42,444 nucleotides of DNA from Stramenopiles sp. TOSAG23-3 (taxonomy: Eukaryota > Sar). The position numbers and the translations under genes were made by a program. Of the stretch, positions 9,839 to 19,461 are shown one piece after another; the first letter of the stretch is position 1; every line of letters starts with the position of its first letter. The notes below the pieces were generated by a model. The model had not been told where the DNA came from and made no database searches. It worked only from the letters and a program-made list of their open reading frames with translations. The stretch is from contig LT642176.1 in NCBI GenBank assembly GCA_900128585.1, forward strand, positions 1-42,444, written 5' to 3'.

Positions 9839-10792
9839 TTGTTTCTTTCTTCTGGGAAGGGCTATTAAGGTAGTTTTTTTAATTTCGATGATCACGTTGG
9901 AGTTATTACGTAGATGTATCAAATGCAGTGACTAAACAAAACCTGTGAAGCCCCGTTCGTGAACATCTTTTTCTTATCTTTTTTACCTTTTGCTTTAGAT
10001 TACAGATTACAGATTACTATAATAATAGAGACTAATTATTCGAAAAAAGAGGAGAGGAGGAGGGAGATAATTATTAAAAAAGATACCGTGTTGTCTCACA
10101 ATCAATAATCATCTTCTTCTCTTTCTCCTCTTCTCTTTCTCCTCTCCTCCTTCTTCCTCTCTCTCTTCTTTTTTCTTCTTCTTTCTTCTTCTTTCTTCTT
10201 CTTTCTTCTTCTTTCTTTCTTTCTCTTCTTCTTCTTTCTTCTTTCTTCTTCTTTTTCTTCTTCTTCTTCTTCTTCTTCTTCTTCTTCTTCTTCTTCTTCT
10301 TCTTTCTTCTTCTTCTTCTTCTTCTTCTTCGGTAATGCTTTTAACATTATTACGAATCAATTCGTGAAGTATAATACTGTATAATTGAAAATTAATTATG
10401 CTGTAAAACAAAATATTATTTATTTGTATCCTATATACTTAGTTTTAAGTTTTTAAAGAAGATCTTCTAGATTCTAGACTGAGAAATATATTATATAGAA
10501 TACATAAATACTTATACTTAAAGAGAAATATTTCATAGAAAGACGCTTCTACATGATGTCGTGTGTTGTTGTTGAAAGTGGTCATATTTTTAAAAACAGT
10601 TTTTTTTAGTTCATTTATATAAATAGCTAATTTAAACTTATTTTAAAAAACAAAATATACTTATTTTAATATACCACCAAGTAATATACTCGAATGATGT
10701 GGATGGTTGCAAAACGAAAAGAGAAAACAAAAGGTTGTAGAGTTGATGACTGTACATAATTTATTCCCCTCAAAAACATACAGAATAAATAG
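9839..10792. other. Spacer upstream of nucleotide-sugar transporter with long TTC tract
   Basis: Promoter-side region of the transporter. It has a tandem agattac repeat (about 9997-10017), then a long pyrimidine-only TTC/TTTC tract, then AT-rich DNA with ATA runs to 10792. Glu/Arg/Lys-only ORFs on the minus strand are translations of the microsatellite and are rejected. Confidence 0.7.
10105..10330. repeat. Long TTC/TTTC polypyrimidine microsatellite
   Basis: About 220 bases of almost uninterrupted pyrimidine on the plus strand (CTT, TTTC and TCTC units). Length and purity make it prone to slippage and able, in principle, to form triplex DNA. Confidence 0.95.
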
Positions 10793-10960
10793 TTATCTTG
10801 AGAAGAATGCTTTGCCCCTTCGTACCCATGGAGGATCCAAGTCAATCAAACCCACGCTCCATGCCCACCCACTGTAGCAGTGTCCACAACACCTATTGTC
10901 ATCGGCATTGAATGGCAACTTTCGAACGCCATCGTTCCAAACGCTTTGGGCATATACCAT
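10793..10960 (-). CDS. Possible 55-residue Cys/Trp-rich small protein
   Basis: A short minus-strand ORF, ATG at 10960 to TAA at 10793. It lies in a ~400-base stretch whose base composition is coding-like, unlike the surrounding AT-rich DNA. The product has a dense cysteine and tryptophan centre (DNRCCGHCYSGWAWSV) followed by DLDPPWVRRGKAFFSR. An in-frame TGA lies just upstream, so the start is constrained. I do not recognise a family. The opposite strand also carries an open stretch (to 11195) without ATG at its start, so strand assignment is uncertain. It could also be the last exon of a spliced gene together with the small ORF at 11139-11336. Confidence 0.3.
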   Translation of the reverse strand: MVYAQSVWNDGVRKLPFNADDNRCCGHCYSGWAWSVGLIDLDPPWVRRGKAFFSR

Positions 10961-11138
10961 CGAACTCTTTCAAAGTTCCGCCCTTGCCGTTGCCGAAAAA
11001 TTAGAATCATTTTGCACGATAGATGACGTTCGAGCCTTCTCTGTTCTTTTCAACATTTGTCTATGCCCTCGCACCAATATACTAGTCCTGTTGATTGGCA
11101 CATTGTTGGGCCCTATTCCGAGCACGCATCACAATAAA

Positions 11139-11336
11139 TCAATGATGTTTATGGCCCTCATCCTCTTCCTGCAGCAGAAAACAAAGTGCTACTAAAATAA
11201 TAACTGCTGCGCTGATTGAGATAGCATCCAACAGTGGCGAAAGTGGCAACCCACCGACACCAACGTCTTTTGCCCTGACCCCTTCAATCGCCGCACACAC
11301 TAGACAAATGGCCAATAGAATCTTCGGCATATACAT
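11139..11336 (-). CDS. Small secreted/membrane protein (signal peptide plus TM helix)
   Basis: 65 residues from ATG 11336. The N-terminus MYMPKILLAICLVCAAIEGV reads as a signal peptide with likely cleavage after VRA near residue 22. A short lumenal stretch (KDVGVGGLPLSPLLDAI) comes next, then one hydrophobic helix (SISAAVIILVALCFLL) and an acidic/histidine tail (QEEDEGHKHH). This topology is compatible with arabinogalactan-peptide-like or other tiny type I membrane proteins, but no family motif is present. It is on the same strand as the possible 55-aa ORF just downstream. Confidence 0.45.
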   Translation of the reverse strand: MYMPKILLAICLVCAAIEGVRAKDVGVGGLPLSPLLDAISISAAVIILVALCFLLQEEDEGHKHH

Positions 11337-12412
11337 TTTATTATTGCTAGCAAACTTTCAGCAGCAAGAACGTTTCAGGTAATTAGTTGATATACTTTAT
11401 AATTGTTCCGCTTCTGTTGTTTCACAGAGTAAAACAATCCACAATCATAAAGCTTTTGTAAGCATCAATTATACTCCAATCCATTTGTATCTTCAATTTA
11501 TAACCTATATTAATTTTGACAGTTTGTTTCAAGTTTCCTACAAGCTCACCACCACTTCTTCTCTTCTTCTTCTTCTCTTCTTCTTCTTTCTTCTTCTTCT
11601 TTCTTCTTCTTATTATAAATAATATTTTTTATATAAAAAAAAAACGACCAAAATATGTAACACTCAATAGCTATAGATATATATAACAAGCAACACAATG
11701 GGGAGAATGAATATTTTAATTATTATTTTATTATTTTATCTAAATATAGAATAAATAGTAAGCAAGCCCTTCATCCACCACTAATTACATGTTGCTTCTA
11801 TATACACCTCTATGACAAGAAATGTGGGATAAGAACTAACAATTAAGGTGACTATCTTTCAAATCCCATATTTATATCGTGAATCTTAATTTTAATAATT
11901 ATATTTCAATGATTAATGTTTTACTTATCCTAAAGATATCCTTAATAATATATATATTTTTTTTTACTACTACGTATCGTAGGTTATCACCAATTAATTA
12001 ATTATACCCAGATGTTACGTATTATATAGTACTATCTATATTTTTGTACATTTATTCCATTTGGACCAGCTGTTGTTGCTGTTGGACCAGCTGTTCCGTT
12101 CCAGTGCTGTTGTCGTGTTAATAATCTACACTCCTTAGTCCATTTCCATTGTCTTTATCGTTCGTAATTGTATGGACAACAAGACTACGGTAATATTATT
12201 TCCTAACTACCACCTACCTTTCTTCTCCCCTCCTTTTTTTTTTCTTTCTAAAATAAATAATTAGTTACAGTTTTAATAATACTTTACAACACACAACAAA
12301 ATAGCCACCATTACAAACAGTAGGTGCCTGCAGGTCCTCTTTGAAGAAGAAATAAGTTCCTTTCCAACAGACGCATGGACATTTTATCTGTAGCGCACGG
12401 CCAGATCGCAAT
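11337..12412. other. AT-rich spacer between small membrane ORF and zinc-finger gene
   Basis: About 1.1 kb with no convincing ORF. It contains a TTC tract at about 11560-11610 and stretches of TA/ATT repeats. One GC-richer island lies at about 12058-12110, where the 14-mer ttggaccagctgtt appears twice with CTGTTG units between. The island is too short and has no ORF. I cannot assign it. Confidence 0.5.
12060..12097. repeat. Short direct repeat of ttggaccagctgtt
   Basis: Two copies of the 14-mer separated by gttgctg, inside otherwise AT-rich spacer. Each unit contains the palindrome CAGCTG. Confidence 0.7.
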
Positions 12413-13903
12413 CTAAAACAGCGCACTGCCTAACGTCACCTGCCTTCGTCGTTTATGATCAGTCGCCGCCGTGCTTTTCGCCGCTTCTGCCTTTTCGTCG
12501 TCCGACTGGGAATCGCCACGCTTACTGCACGACGCCGCGCATCCCCCCCCCTCTTCGCTGTTCCCGCTATCCGTCCGTTTTCGCTTTGACCCATTGATCA
12601 AAAAGTTGACCGTGTTTATGATGCAGGTGCGCTGTTGGCAATGGTTGAACCATTCGCGAGTGTCCTTGAACTTTTGTTTACATGCAAAGCAGCTCAACTT
12701 GTCTCCGACCGCGCCGCTCTTCGCCCAATCGCCAGGCTTCACCACTCTCGCCGCGATGGGGCACTCTGCCAAGTGCTTCTGGAACTCCGGGCTTCCTATC
12801 GCCTGCATCTGCCCCCGCGCGCCCCAATTCAGCTTCAAGATTTCATCCTTCGTCAACGTCTCGTTGATGGCCGAGCTGGCAAACTCCCCGTCTTCGCCCT
12901 TCCCACAGAAGGGGCAGACGCATAACTTCGGGCGAATGCATTGGACAACAATGTAAAACATATCCGTAGAAGATTTCGGTTCAATTGGGTTGCCATGCAA
13001 ATCGCACAAAAATGGGTAAGGGGAGCACTTAAGGAGGTAGCGATTGTTGGAGGGCGAAATAAACCACGCCTGCGACGCGATGTTCGTGCGAAGGAACTCT
13101 ATCGACTCCGCGTCCTTGCCCGGAATGGGGGGCGGGTACTCGAACGTCGCGCTGTCGTGCTTGTCGACCAACCGGCAGCTCTCGAGGCTCCCGATGAATC
13201 CGTTGCATGTGTACGGCAAAACCCCGCGGCCCGAGGACCCGCTGTGCCCCATCATTTCTATTTGGCAGCTCTTTATGAACTTGTTGGTACACGCAAGGGC
13301 CTCCTTCCGCTGCAGGGCCGAGTCTCCGCTACTATTATGTAAACTGAGGGCCGACAGCGGGGCGAGGCCAAAACTGTCTAACTCCCCCGTCTCCACGATT
13401 TCCGAGTACAGCACAAAGTACCGGGCGTACTTCATGTACGGGAACGCACCAATGCGCACGGCGCCTTCTGGTATGACTTCGAAAAAGAGGAACCGTGACC
13501 TCATCTTGTCCCCAGTGCCCTCCAGATTGTACGCGGGGTATTCCGCGTACTCCTTGATGCCCAAGCGTATCTGCACCAGGTCCGCAATCAGCTTGGCGCT
13601 GCAGTACACCCCTGAGACCATGTGCGGCTGCTCCACGTCCCCGTACCTAGACACGCTGTAGTCGCTCCGCGCGACTCTCTGGCAAGTGTATATATCGAAC
13701 AAGGCAAAAATGGGCGGGTGCTCTACGTTCGGCATTGTCTCAGAAAAGTGCTGGTACATTTGCGACTCCACTTCCGCTTCGTAGTCCCGCCGTCGTTCCT
13801 GAGCTTCCGCAGAAACGCTAAACAGCCTCCGAACGTGGGAGAACAGTTGTCCAACCCAGCTTGGGGCAGACTTGTCATCCTCCTGCTCCTCTCCACAATC
13901 CAT
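12413..13903 (-). CDS. Uncharacterised nuclear-type zinc-finger protein
   Basis: 496 residues from ATG 13903. I do not recognise the ~300-residue N-terminal/central region. It contains hydrophobic strand-rich segments (RFLFFEVIPEGAVRIGAFPY) and no catalytic motif I can name. Two Cys/His clusters follow: CVCPFCGKG with a later HLAECP near residues 330-380, and LSCFACKQKFKDTREWFNHC near 405-425. The second fits a C-x2-C-x12-H-x5-C zinc finger. The tail has two basic clusters (GSKRKR, DHKRRR) and ends QVTLGSALF, which loosely recalls a PCNA-interacting peptide but lacks the aromatic pair. A nine-base C run (12543-12551) encodes Gly-Gly-Gly and is in frame. It diverges from the WDR76-like gene. 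Confidence 0.7.
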   Translation of the reverse strand: MDCGEEQEDDKSAPSWVGQLFSHVRRLFSVSAEAQERRRDYEAEVESQMYQHFSETMPNVEHPPIFALFDIYTCQRVARSDYSVSRYGDVEQPHMVSGVYCSAKLIADLVQIRLGIKEYAEYPAYNLEGTGDKMRSRFLFFEVIPEGAVRIGAFPYMKYARYFVLYSEIVETGELDSFGLAPLSALSLHNSSGDSALQRKEALACTNKFIKSCQIEMMGHSGSSGRGVLPYTCNGFIGSLESCRLVDKHDSATFEYPPPIPGKDAESIEFLRTNIASQAWFISPSNNRYLLKCSPYPFLCDLHGNPIEPKSSTDMFYIVVQCIRPKLCVCPFCGKGEDGEFASSAINETLTKDEILKLNWGARGQMQAIGSPEFQKHLAECPIAARVVKPGDWAKSGAVGDKLSCFACKQKFKDTREWFNHCQQRTCIINTVNFLINGSKRKRTDSGNSEEGGGCAASCSKRGDSQSDDEKAEAAKSTAATDHKRRRQVTLGSALF

Positions 13904-15015
13904 GGTCTGCCGACGGATCTCAATAATTTAATGTTGTGGTTTCGCGCCGTACGTTATGCGCAACAGCCCCCTTCCACCTCGGCGTCGTAAGTCGCACCCA
14001 GTTTTAGCCGCCGAGCAACCGTGGCGTCCAAGAACAGTTCCTCGTTCTTAAACTGCGTTTCGTAGTATTGGTGGTGGCAGTAGTATGATGTACAACAGGT
14101 ATAAAACCAGGAGGAGGAAGTTGTTAATTATTAATTAATAATTCTTTTTTTATTTTATTTTTTCGTCGTAAAGTTGTATATTAAGGGTGTAATAATATGA
14201 TGTATTAAATATAGTATGATGATTTTATATATATTCAAATTGAAGTTATACCATATTTACAAGATGTTTTTTTAGATATAATAATTTATATATACCTTAA
14301 TTATCAATTCTGAAACATGTGACGCATGTGCGGATTAATTCGGCCTTTTTCTTTTTTGAGGTGCATTTGGTATTATTATTGTAATTAGAAAGGAGGCGTT
14401 ATTGTACACTCGTTTTATTTTAGAAAGTACACAGTATTAGTATCACTCGAGACTGTGCCCCGCTTTTTGTCTCTTTTGTTTCATTTGTTTCATTTGTTTA
14501 AAAACGAAGGACTATTGAATTTCATTCAATAGCTTATATTAAGGTTACTATAAATCAATTACTTTTATTAATGCATTTATATCCTTTACAAAAAAAAAAA
14601 AAAAACAATTAAGTTCAAACGGAATAAAGAGTATTATTCCTTATTTACAAAACAGTTAATAATAAAGGGTCAACAGCACCATTACTATACCAATGTAATA
14701 AATAAAAAGAAGAAGGAGAGGAGGAGGAGGAGAAGAAGAAGAAAATAATAATTGTTGAATTATTGAAATTGAAATTGAAATTGAAATTTCAAAAGGATTT
14801 ATAAAGATAGAAAGATAGAAAGAGACAAAGTAAAGTTATCTAAGAGTATTTCATTTGATTAGGCAATTCGGTAGGATAAACGGATTTTACCCAATTTCTC
14901 TCTTCTCCCCCCGGTGTATGTACCCGTGTCTGCGCACAACACACCAAAAAAGCGAGTCTCACCCTTTGTTCACTTTTGTACATAGCGGGGTACAGCCCGA
15001 GACGGTCTGACTGCG
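13904..15015. other. Divergent spacer between zinc-finger and WDR76-like genes
   Basis: Shared 5' region of about 1.1 kb. It holds AT-rich DNA, a 15-base A run near 14590, a polypurine AGAAGGAGAGGAGGAGG tract at 14703-14743, and a perfect GAAATT tandem run at about 14763-14790. No gene seen. Confidence 0.6.
14703..14790. repeat. Polypurine tract followed by (GAAATT)n
   Basis: GGA/GAA units then four to five GAAATT units, the latter partly self-complementary (AATTTC/GAAATT). Confidence 0.85.
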
Positions 15016-17028
15016 ATGCCGTCCCAAAAGAAAAAACAGTCTCTTTTATTGTCTTATTTCAAACCCCCAACCGGATCGGATTCTTCAGCCCCTGGTGTAG
15101 TTCCAACCCCGAAAAAGAACAATTGTGCACTGACTTTCGGAACCCAAACGTCGCCGGACGACGTCGCTTCGTTCCATGCGAAGTTGGAGGACAAGGACGA
15201 CATGCCGAGGTCTATGCCCGAAAAGGGAGGTAATAAAACCGAAGTATCAAGCGTAATACAGGGCAACAGCATTCACGCAGACGAAAGCACACCCTCCACC
15301 CCCAAGCGCAAGGGCATGCACCATGGCGAACAAGCAAAGGGTGTGCACAGGGGGGCAAGCGTTCAGCCGAGCACCGATTCGTCTTTGCCAGAAACTGACC
15401 CGGTCGGAACAGGCACGGCGCAGCCGCGCCCCGCCAGTGGCGCAGCAAAAGAAACAACCGGCGAGGAACTGAGTGAATACGAAAAAGAAAGGCTTGTAAA
15501 TATAGCTCGAAACAAAGAATTCTTGCGGAGTCTGGGGCTAGACGGGGCTGTGAAGAAGATGGCGTCGGATGGGCGGGCGGAAAAGGCGCAGAAGCGGCGC
15601 CTTCAGCGAAAGCCGGGTACGAAGAAGAAGCGAAAGTCCGCCGCCGCACCAGCGGTGCCAGTTCGGAGGTCTACGCGGAACCGCAGCAAACCCTTGCCAA
15701 TTTACAATGCAGACGACGCGAGTGATGATGGATCAAAGCGTGGTGCGTCGGCGCTGAATGTGTTCGCAGGAAGTGTGTACAACCCCCCCACGCCCGTCGC
15801 CACGGAAGCCATGCTGCCGTTCGACGATTCTGGTATTTTTGCGTACGACACGGGTGGTGCACCTGCCGACGATCCCAGCGGCAGCCCAGGGACGCCCTCA
15901 GGGTCAATTGAGTTTATAGACCCCAAGACGGTGCCTATCGGCGCCACCATAACGCAGCTGAAAGACTTGCACGTTGGCAGGAGCCCATACTTTTGCGACC
16001 CTAGTTTGAAGAAAGTGTACTCGATTTCGTTCAAGAAAAACGGTCCCCCGGACGTCTTCGTGGCCGGGGGCCATGGTGGCCGCATTGCCGTGTTTGGGAC
16101 GAAGGATTTGGCCCACCCAGAGAACGACGAGGGGGAGGACGGCGGGCCGCCCGGCCCGTTGCTTTCGTTCAAGGGCCACTCTGGTTGGATATCGACGGTC
16201 CAGTTTATCGGCGAAAACAACTTTTCAAACCAAGCGAGCAGCAATATCTTGATGACGGCCTCAAACGACGCGGTGGTGACCCTTTGGGACCTGCGCAAGC
16301 AGCTGGCCACGGATCGCGCCCGAGACGTTCGGCCGTTGAAATTAACCAGTAAGAACGACTTGCACGCCAACGGCATCTTTTGTGCCCATGAAAAGAAAGG
16401 GAAGCTAGTGACTGCGAGCAAAGACAAGAGCGTTTGCTTTTCTGAGATATCGTCAACGGAGGGCGGATTGATCCGGTCGATCCGGGAGCTTAACTTTCAT
16501 ACCAGCGTGGTGAAGTGCGCGAAGCTGCGGGACGAGCACGTGCTGGCATCGTGCGGGAACGACCTTAGCGTTTGCGTGTTTGATGTTCGTACCCCCACTG
16601 GCCATTCCATGCACGTGGATGGCGCGCACGATTTTGCGGGAAACAGCCTGGATTGGCACCCCACGGACGAAAACATGCTGATATCGGCTTGTTTTGGGAA
16701 CACCATACGGGTGTGGGATTTGAGAAAATTTACAGACCCTGTTCGCTTGCTGAAGGGGCACGCCCAGCTGTACGATGGCCAGCGCGGGGGCATTTACCAC
16801 CCTTGCTTTATCAACCGTGGCAAAAACGTTTTAACGACTGGGGCGAAGTGCGATAGTTTAAGCCTTTTTGATTTTGCAACGGGGGAATTGAGGAGTAAGG
16901 GAAGTCTGGATATTGGAGAGGCCACGACAGTTGCCCCCAGCGACGAGCTGGGGACCTTGATTGCAGCTGCACGGGGAGGAAAGATAGTCCTGCTCCAGCC
17001 GGATTTTGCAGAGCAGGGAACCGATTAG
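15016..17028 (+). CDS. WDR76/CMR1-like WD40 protein with N-terminal PCNA-interacting (PIP) box
   Basis: 670 residues from ATG 15016. Residues 8-15 (QSLLLSYF) match the PIP-box consensus Q-x-x-[LIM]-x-x-[FY]-[FY], so PCNA binding is expected. A long disordered Lys/Ser/Pro linker follows. The segment EKERLVNIARNKEFLRSLGL near 155-175 is characteristic of WDR76/CMR1 proteins. From about residue 300 there is a seven-bladed WD40 propeller. LWDLRK and VWDLRK supply WDxR (DWD) motifs typical of DDB1-CUL4 substrate receptors. WDR76/CMR1 proteins bind damaged DNA and act in genome maintenance in the nucleus. DDB2 is the main alternative. A run of seven C (15783-15789) is in frame. Confidence 0.82.
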   Translation: MPSQKKKQSLLLSYFKPPTGSDSSAPGVVPTPKKNNCALTFGTQTSPDDVASFHAKLEDKDDMPRSMPEKGGNKTEVSSVIQGNSIHADESTPSTPKRKGMHHGEQAKGVHRGASVQPSTDSSLPETDPVGTGTAQPRPASGAAKETTGEELSEYEKERLVNIARNKEFLRSLGLDGAVKKMASDGRAEKAQKRRLQRKPGTKKKRKSAAAPAVPVRRSTRNRSKPLPIYNADDASDDGSKRGASALNVFAGSVYNPPTPVATEAMLPFDDSGIFAYDTGGAPADDPSGSPGTPSGSIEFIDPKTVPIGATITQLKDLHVGRSPYFCDPSLKKVYSISFKKNGPPDVFVAGGHGGRIAVFGTKDLAHPENDEGEDGGPPGPLLSFKGHSGWISTVQFIGENNFSNQASSNILMTASNDAVVTLWDLRKQLATDRARDVRPLKLTSKNDLHANGIFCAHEKKGKLVTASKDKSVCFSEISSTEGGLIRSIRELNFHTSVVKCAKLRDEHVLASCGNDLSVCVFDVRTPTGHSMHVDGAHDFAGNSLDWHPTDENMLISACFGNTIRVWDLRKFTDPVRLLKGHAQLYDGQRGGIYHPCFINRGKNVLTTGAKCDSLSLFDFATGELRSKGSLDIGEATTVAPSDELGTLIAAARGGKIVLLQPDFAEQGTD

Positions 17029-17297
17029 GCAGGGGCGTAGAAATGCAATTGTGTGTAGTATGGGGTGTGAAATTTCTCTTTGCAAAATTTTGAGATTAGG
17101 AATAGGAGAAACAGAAATGCGAGAGTAAGCACGCACGAATAGTCCTAGCCGTAAACGTTTAACTAAAGAGTTTTTTGTAGATTTTAGTGGTGAGACTTAA
17201 TAAAAACGATAACCAATGGTGTAGGGCTGCCCCACCACCTTTCCGGCCGACACCCCGGCGCAGGCAACCGGCCCAATACGCCTTTGTCAGGTCGGGT
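17029..17297. other. Convergent spacer WDR76-like / prefoldin 2
   Basis: 269 bases, less AT-rich than other spacers. A possible polyadenylation signal (aataaa) lies in cttaataaaaacg near 17198. No shared repeat element and no gene. Confidence 0.4.
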
Positions 17298-17708
17298 CTA
17301 CGCTAAAATGCCAGTCTGCTGGCCGCCGCCTCCCCCGTAGGCTTGCGTCGCCCCAGCGCCCGCCTGCCCGGTCAAATTGTATTTCTTTTTCAATTCACTC
17401 AACTCTTTTTCTTTATCAACAACACGGTCACTCAAAGCTAAAATAAGTTTGTTCAGCTGCTCCTTCTGTTCAGTTACGGCTGGTAGAACTTCCCCAGCTG
17501 TCTTCTCAACAAGTACTCCACCTATCAACCGAAATGCGCGCCTGCTCGATTCCACAGGTTCCAGCGTCTTTATGACACGCATATGCTCTTGCATCTCATT
17601 GTCAAGCTCAGATACTTTACTCCTGAGCTGCGAAATTTCCTTCTGAAGGTTGGTTACTTGCCTCATTACGTCCTGGGAGCCTCCTTGTGCTGCTGCTACC
17701 GCTGCCAT
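17298..17708 (-). CDS. PFDN2: Prefoldin subunit 2
   Basis: 136 residues from ATG 17708, close to the family norm. Prefoldin is the hexameric jellyfish-shaped co-chaperone that passes nascent actin and tubulin to the CCT chaperonin in the cytosol. Two long coiled-coil helices flank the beta-hairpin region. The hallmark segment AFRLIGGVLVEKTAGEVLPA matches the PFDN2 signature RLVGGVLVERTVKEVLP, which separates it from subunits 1, 4 and 6. The Ala/Gly-rich ends (MAAVAAAQGG and AYGGGGGQQTG) are probably disordered. Confidence 0.93.
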   Translation of the reverse strand: MAAVAAAQGGSQDVMRQVTNLQKEISQLRSKVSELDNEMQEHMRVIKTLEPVESSRRAFRLIGGVLVEKTAGEVLPAVTEQKEQLNKLILALSDRVVDKEKELSELKKKYNLTGQAGAGATQAYGGGGGQQTGILA

Positions 17709-18049
17709 TGTTGAAACGTGTGTTTGTGTATAATGAAAGTGCGTGTACTATAAACAATCGCGAGATGACAGTATATGTGTGTGTGTGTGCGATGTATGTA
17801 TGTTTTTTATGAAAGAGATAGTACACACACATGTTTAACTGTTACTGCTTATGCTTCATACATTAATAATTAATTGTTACCTACCTACCAACCACCAACC
17901 CCCAATTTTTTAAAAATAAAATATAATAATAATAAAAATATAATTAATTATTCAATTCTTCTTCTTTTAATTATTAAATAAATAATATTAACTACCGCGT
18001 AGTAGTAAGTATTCATTCTTTTATTATACGGTATAAATATTATAGATGC

Positions 18050-18132
18050 CAAGAAGAAGAAGAAAGAAGAAGAGAAGAAGAAAGAAGATGATGATGGATG
18101 ATTAATCTTTTTTTTCTTCTTCTTCTTCTTTT
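18050..18132. repeat. GAAGAA tract followed by TTCTTC tract
   Basis: A GAA run (about 18053-18087) and, ~25 bases later, a TTC run (about 18113-18132). Together they can pair as an imperfect inverted repeat. Confidence 0.85.
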
Positions 18133-18884
18133 AAAAACTAATTTTAAAGCTCTCTTTTTTTAGTTATTTACTACAGTATTTATTTTTTATTTCTATCTTT
18201 TCATTCTTCTTCAGTATTATATTCATTCAGCACAGCAGCAGCCGCCACACCAATAGTTTTATTTATTTTAATTATTTTAATTATTATACATGAATATAAG
18301 AAGGATGGAAGAAAGAGAGAGGAGAGAGAGAAGAAATAATAACTACTAATAATAATAAGCAACGAGAGCCAAATAAAAAAAAATAATAAAATGAAAAATA
18401 ATAATACACATAATGCTAGTCTGTCTAGTCCTATTTCTATTTTAAAATGTTTATTGGTATTTATTATTATTTATTACGTATTATTTCACTGGAATATCTA
18501 CGTATTTATTTACTGTTGACACAGCATTTGATTTTGAATTCTTTTTTTTTTCTTCTTCTTTTTGAAAAAAAAAAAAAATCGTCGATTATTTCTAGCTTTC
18601 CTATCAAATTATTATAAATATTATATATTATTTACACTATATTTAGTATACGTAATATTTATTATAAGTATAATTTATTATATATAATTTATCGTAACAC
18701 TACAATACATTGTAATTACTTTTTTTTCCTTCCCAAAAGTTTTGCTCCATCCACCAATTTATATAGTACTACTATATAAAATACTTTGGTTTCAACTAAA
18801 ATTATTTTGAATTATTCCTGTAGACTATTATTAGCCTACCTAATTATAAATAAAATGTATCAAAAAACGTACAGCAAAATACCT

Positions 18885-18939
18885 TTCTATTTCTTCTATA
18901 TTGAGCTGGGCTGAGCTGGCTCATATAGAAGAAATAGAA
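18885..18939. repeat. Near-perfect long inverted repeat (hairpin)
   Basis: Arms 18885-18901 and 18923-18939 are 17-base perfect reverse complements (ttctatttcttctatat / atatagaagaaatagaa). After a one-base bulge, gagc (18903-18906) pairs with gctc (18919-18922), leaving a 12-base loop. The loop side carries gagctgggctgagctgg. It resembles a folded RNA or a small inverted-repeat element. Strand of any transcript unknown. Confidence 0.75.
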
Positions 18940-18941
18940 CT

Positions 18942-19036
18942 TCGGGAGAGGTACTTTTTTAAGTAGGCCTTCGATCGGTACTCTAAGCGTGTACTTAGGG
19001 AGAGGTACTTGGGCTGGGCTCCTTGGGCTGGGCTCA
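18942..19036. repeat. GC-rich island with repeated gggagaggtactt and gggctgggct units
   Basis: Immediately after the hairpin, gggagaggtactt occurs twice (once as cttcgggagaggtactt, once as ttagggagaggtacttggg). A tandem pair ggctgggctccttgggctgggctcat follows. The gctgggct unit is also in the hairpin loop, so hairpin and island look like one composite element in AT-rich surroundings. Confidence 0.6.
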
Positions 19037-19461
19037 TATTATATAGGTATACTAAATAATAGGGGAATACTATACGTATTTTATTATTATTGTGTTTTAT
19101 TGGATAAATAAAGCTATAATAGAGACTTCTTCTTATAATTTCATCTCGTCCTGATCTTCTGTGGTATTACGTGGTGGTGGTTTAATGTTTCGTTTTGTGT
19201 TGTTGAATTGAGTATTATTTATTATCATTATAGACTTATATACCTAACCGTCGAAATGTTCAAGTTGAGTTAGTTGTACATACTTTATAAAAATGGAGAG
19301 AGATAGTCGTACAAGAATTGTGTAATGATTAACAGCGTTTTGTAGAATTATTTTATCGATAAAATACCGACACGACAAGCAAATTTGCAACTATTTAAAT
19401 AGGTTTATATTTTCAAGTATACCTGTATACCCTCTAAACAAGTTCGTACAGACAGACAGAA

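Larger units (their letters stand above)
17709..19461. other. Large divergent AT-rich spacer (prefoldin 2 / small acidic protein)
   Basis: About 1.75 kb without a convincing ORF. It contains a TG run near 17775-17789, GAAGAA/TTCTTC tracts around 18050-18135, long A and T runs, and ATT repeats. The only GC-rich island is 18900-19035, which holds a long hairpin and tandem gggctgggct units (listed separately). Confidence 0.6.

Noticed and set aside
10896-11195. 99-residue plus-strand ORF
   Set aside because: Starts with TTG, has no ATG until near its end and overlaps two minus-strand candidates.
15702-16427. 241-residue minus-strand ORF
   Set aside because: Antisense to the WD40 propeller; shadow.
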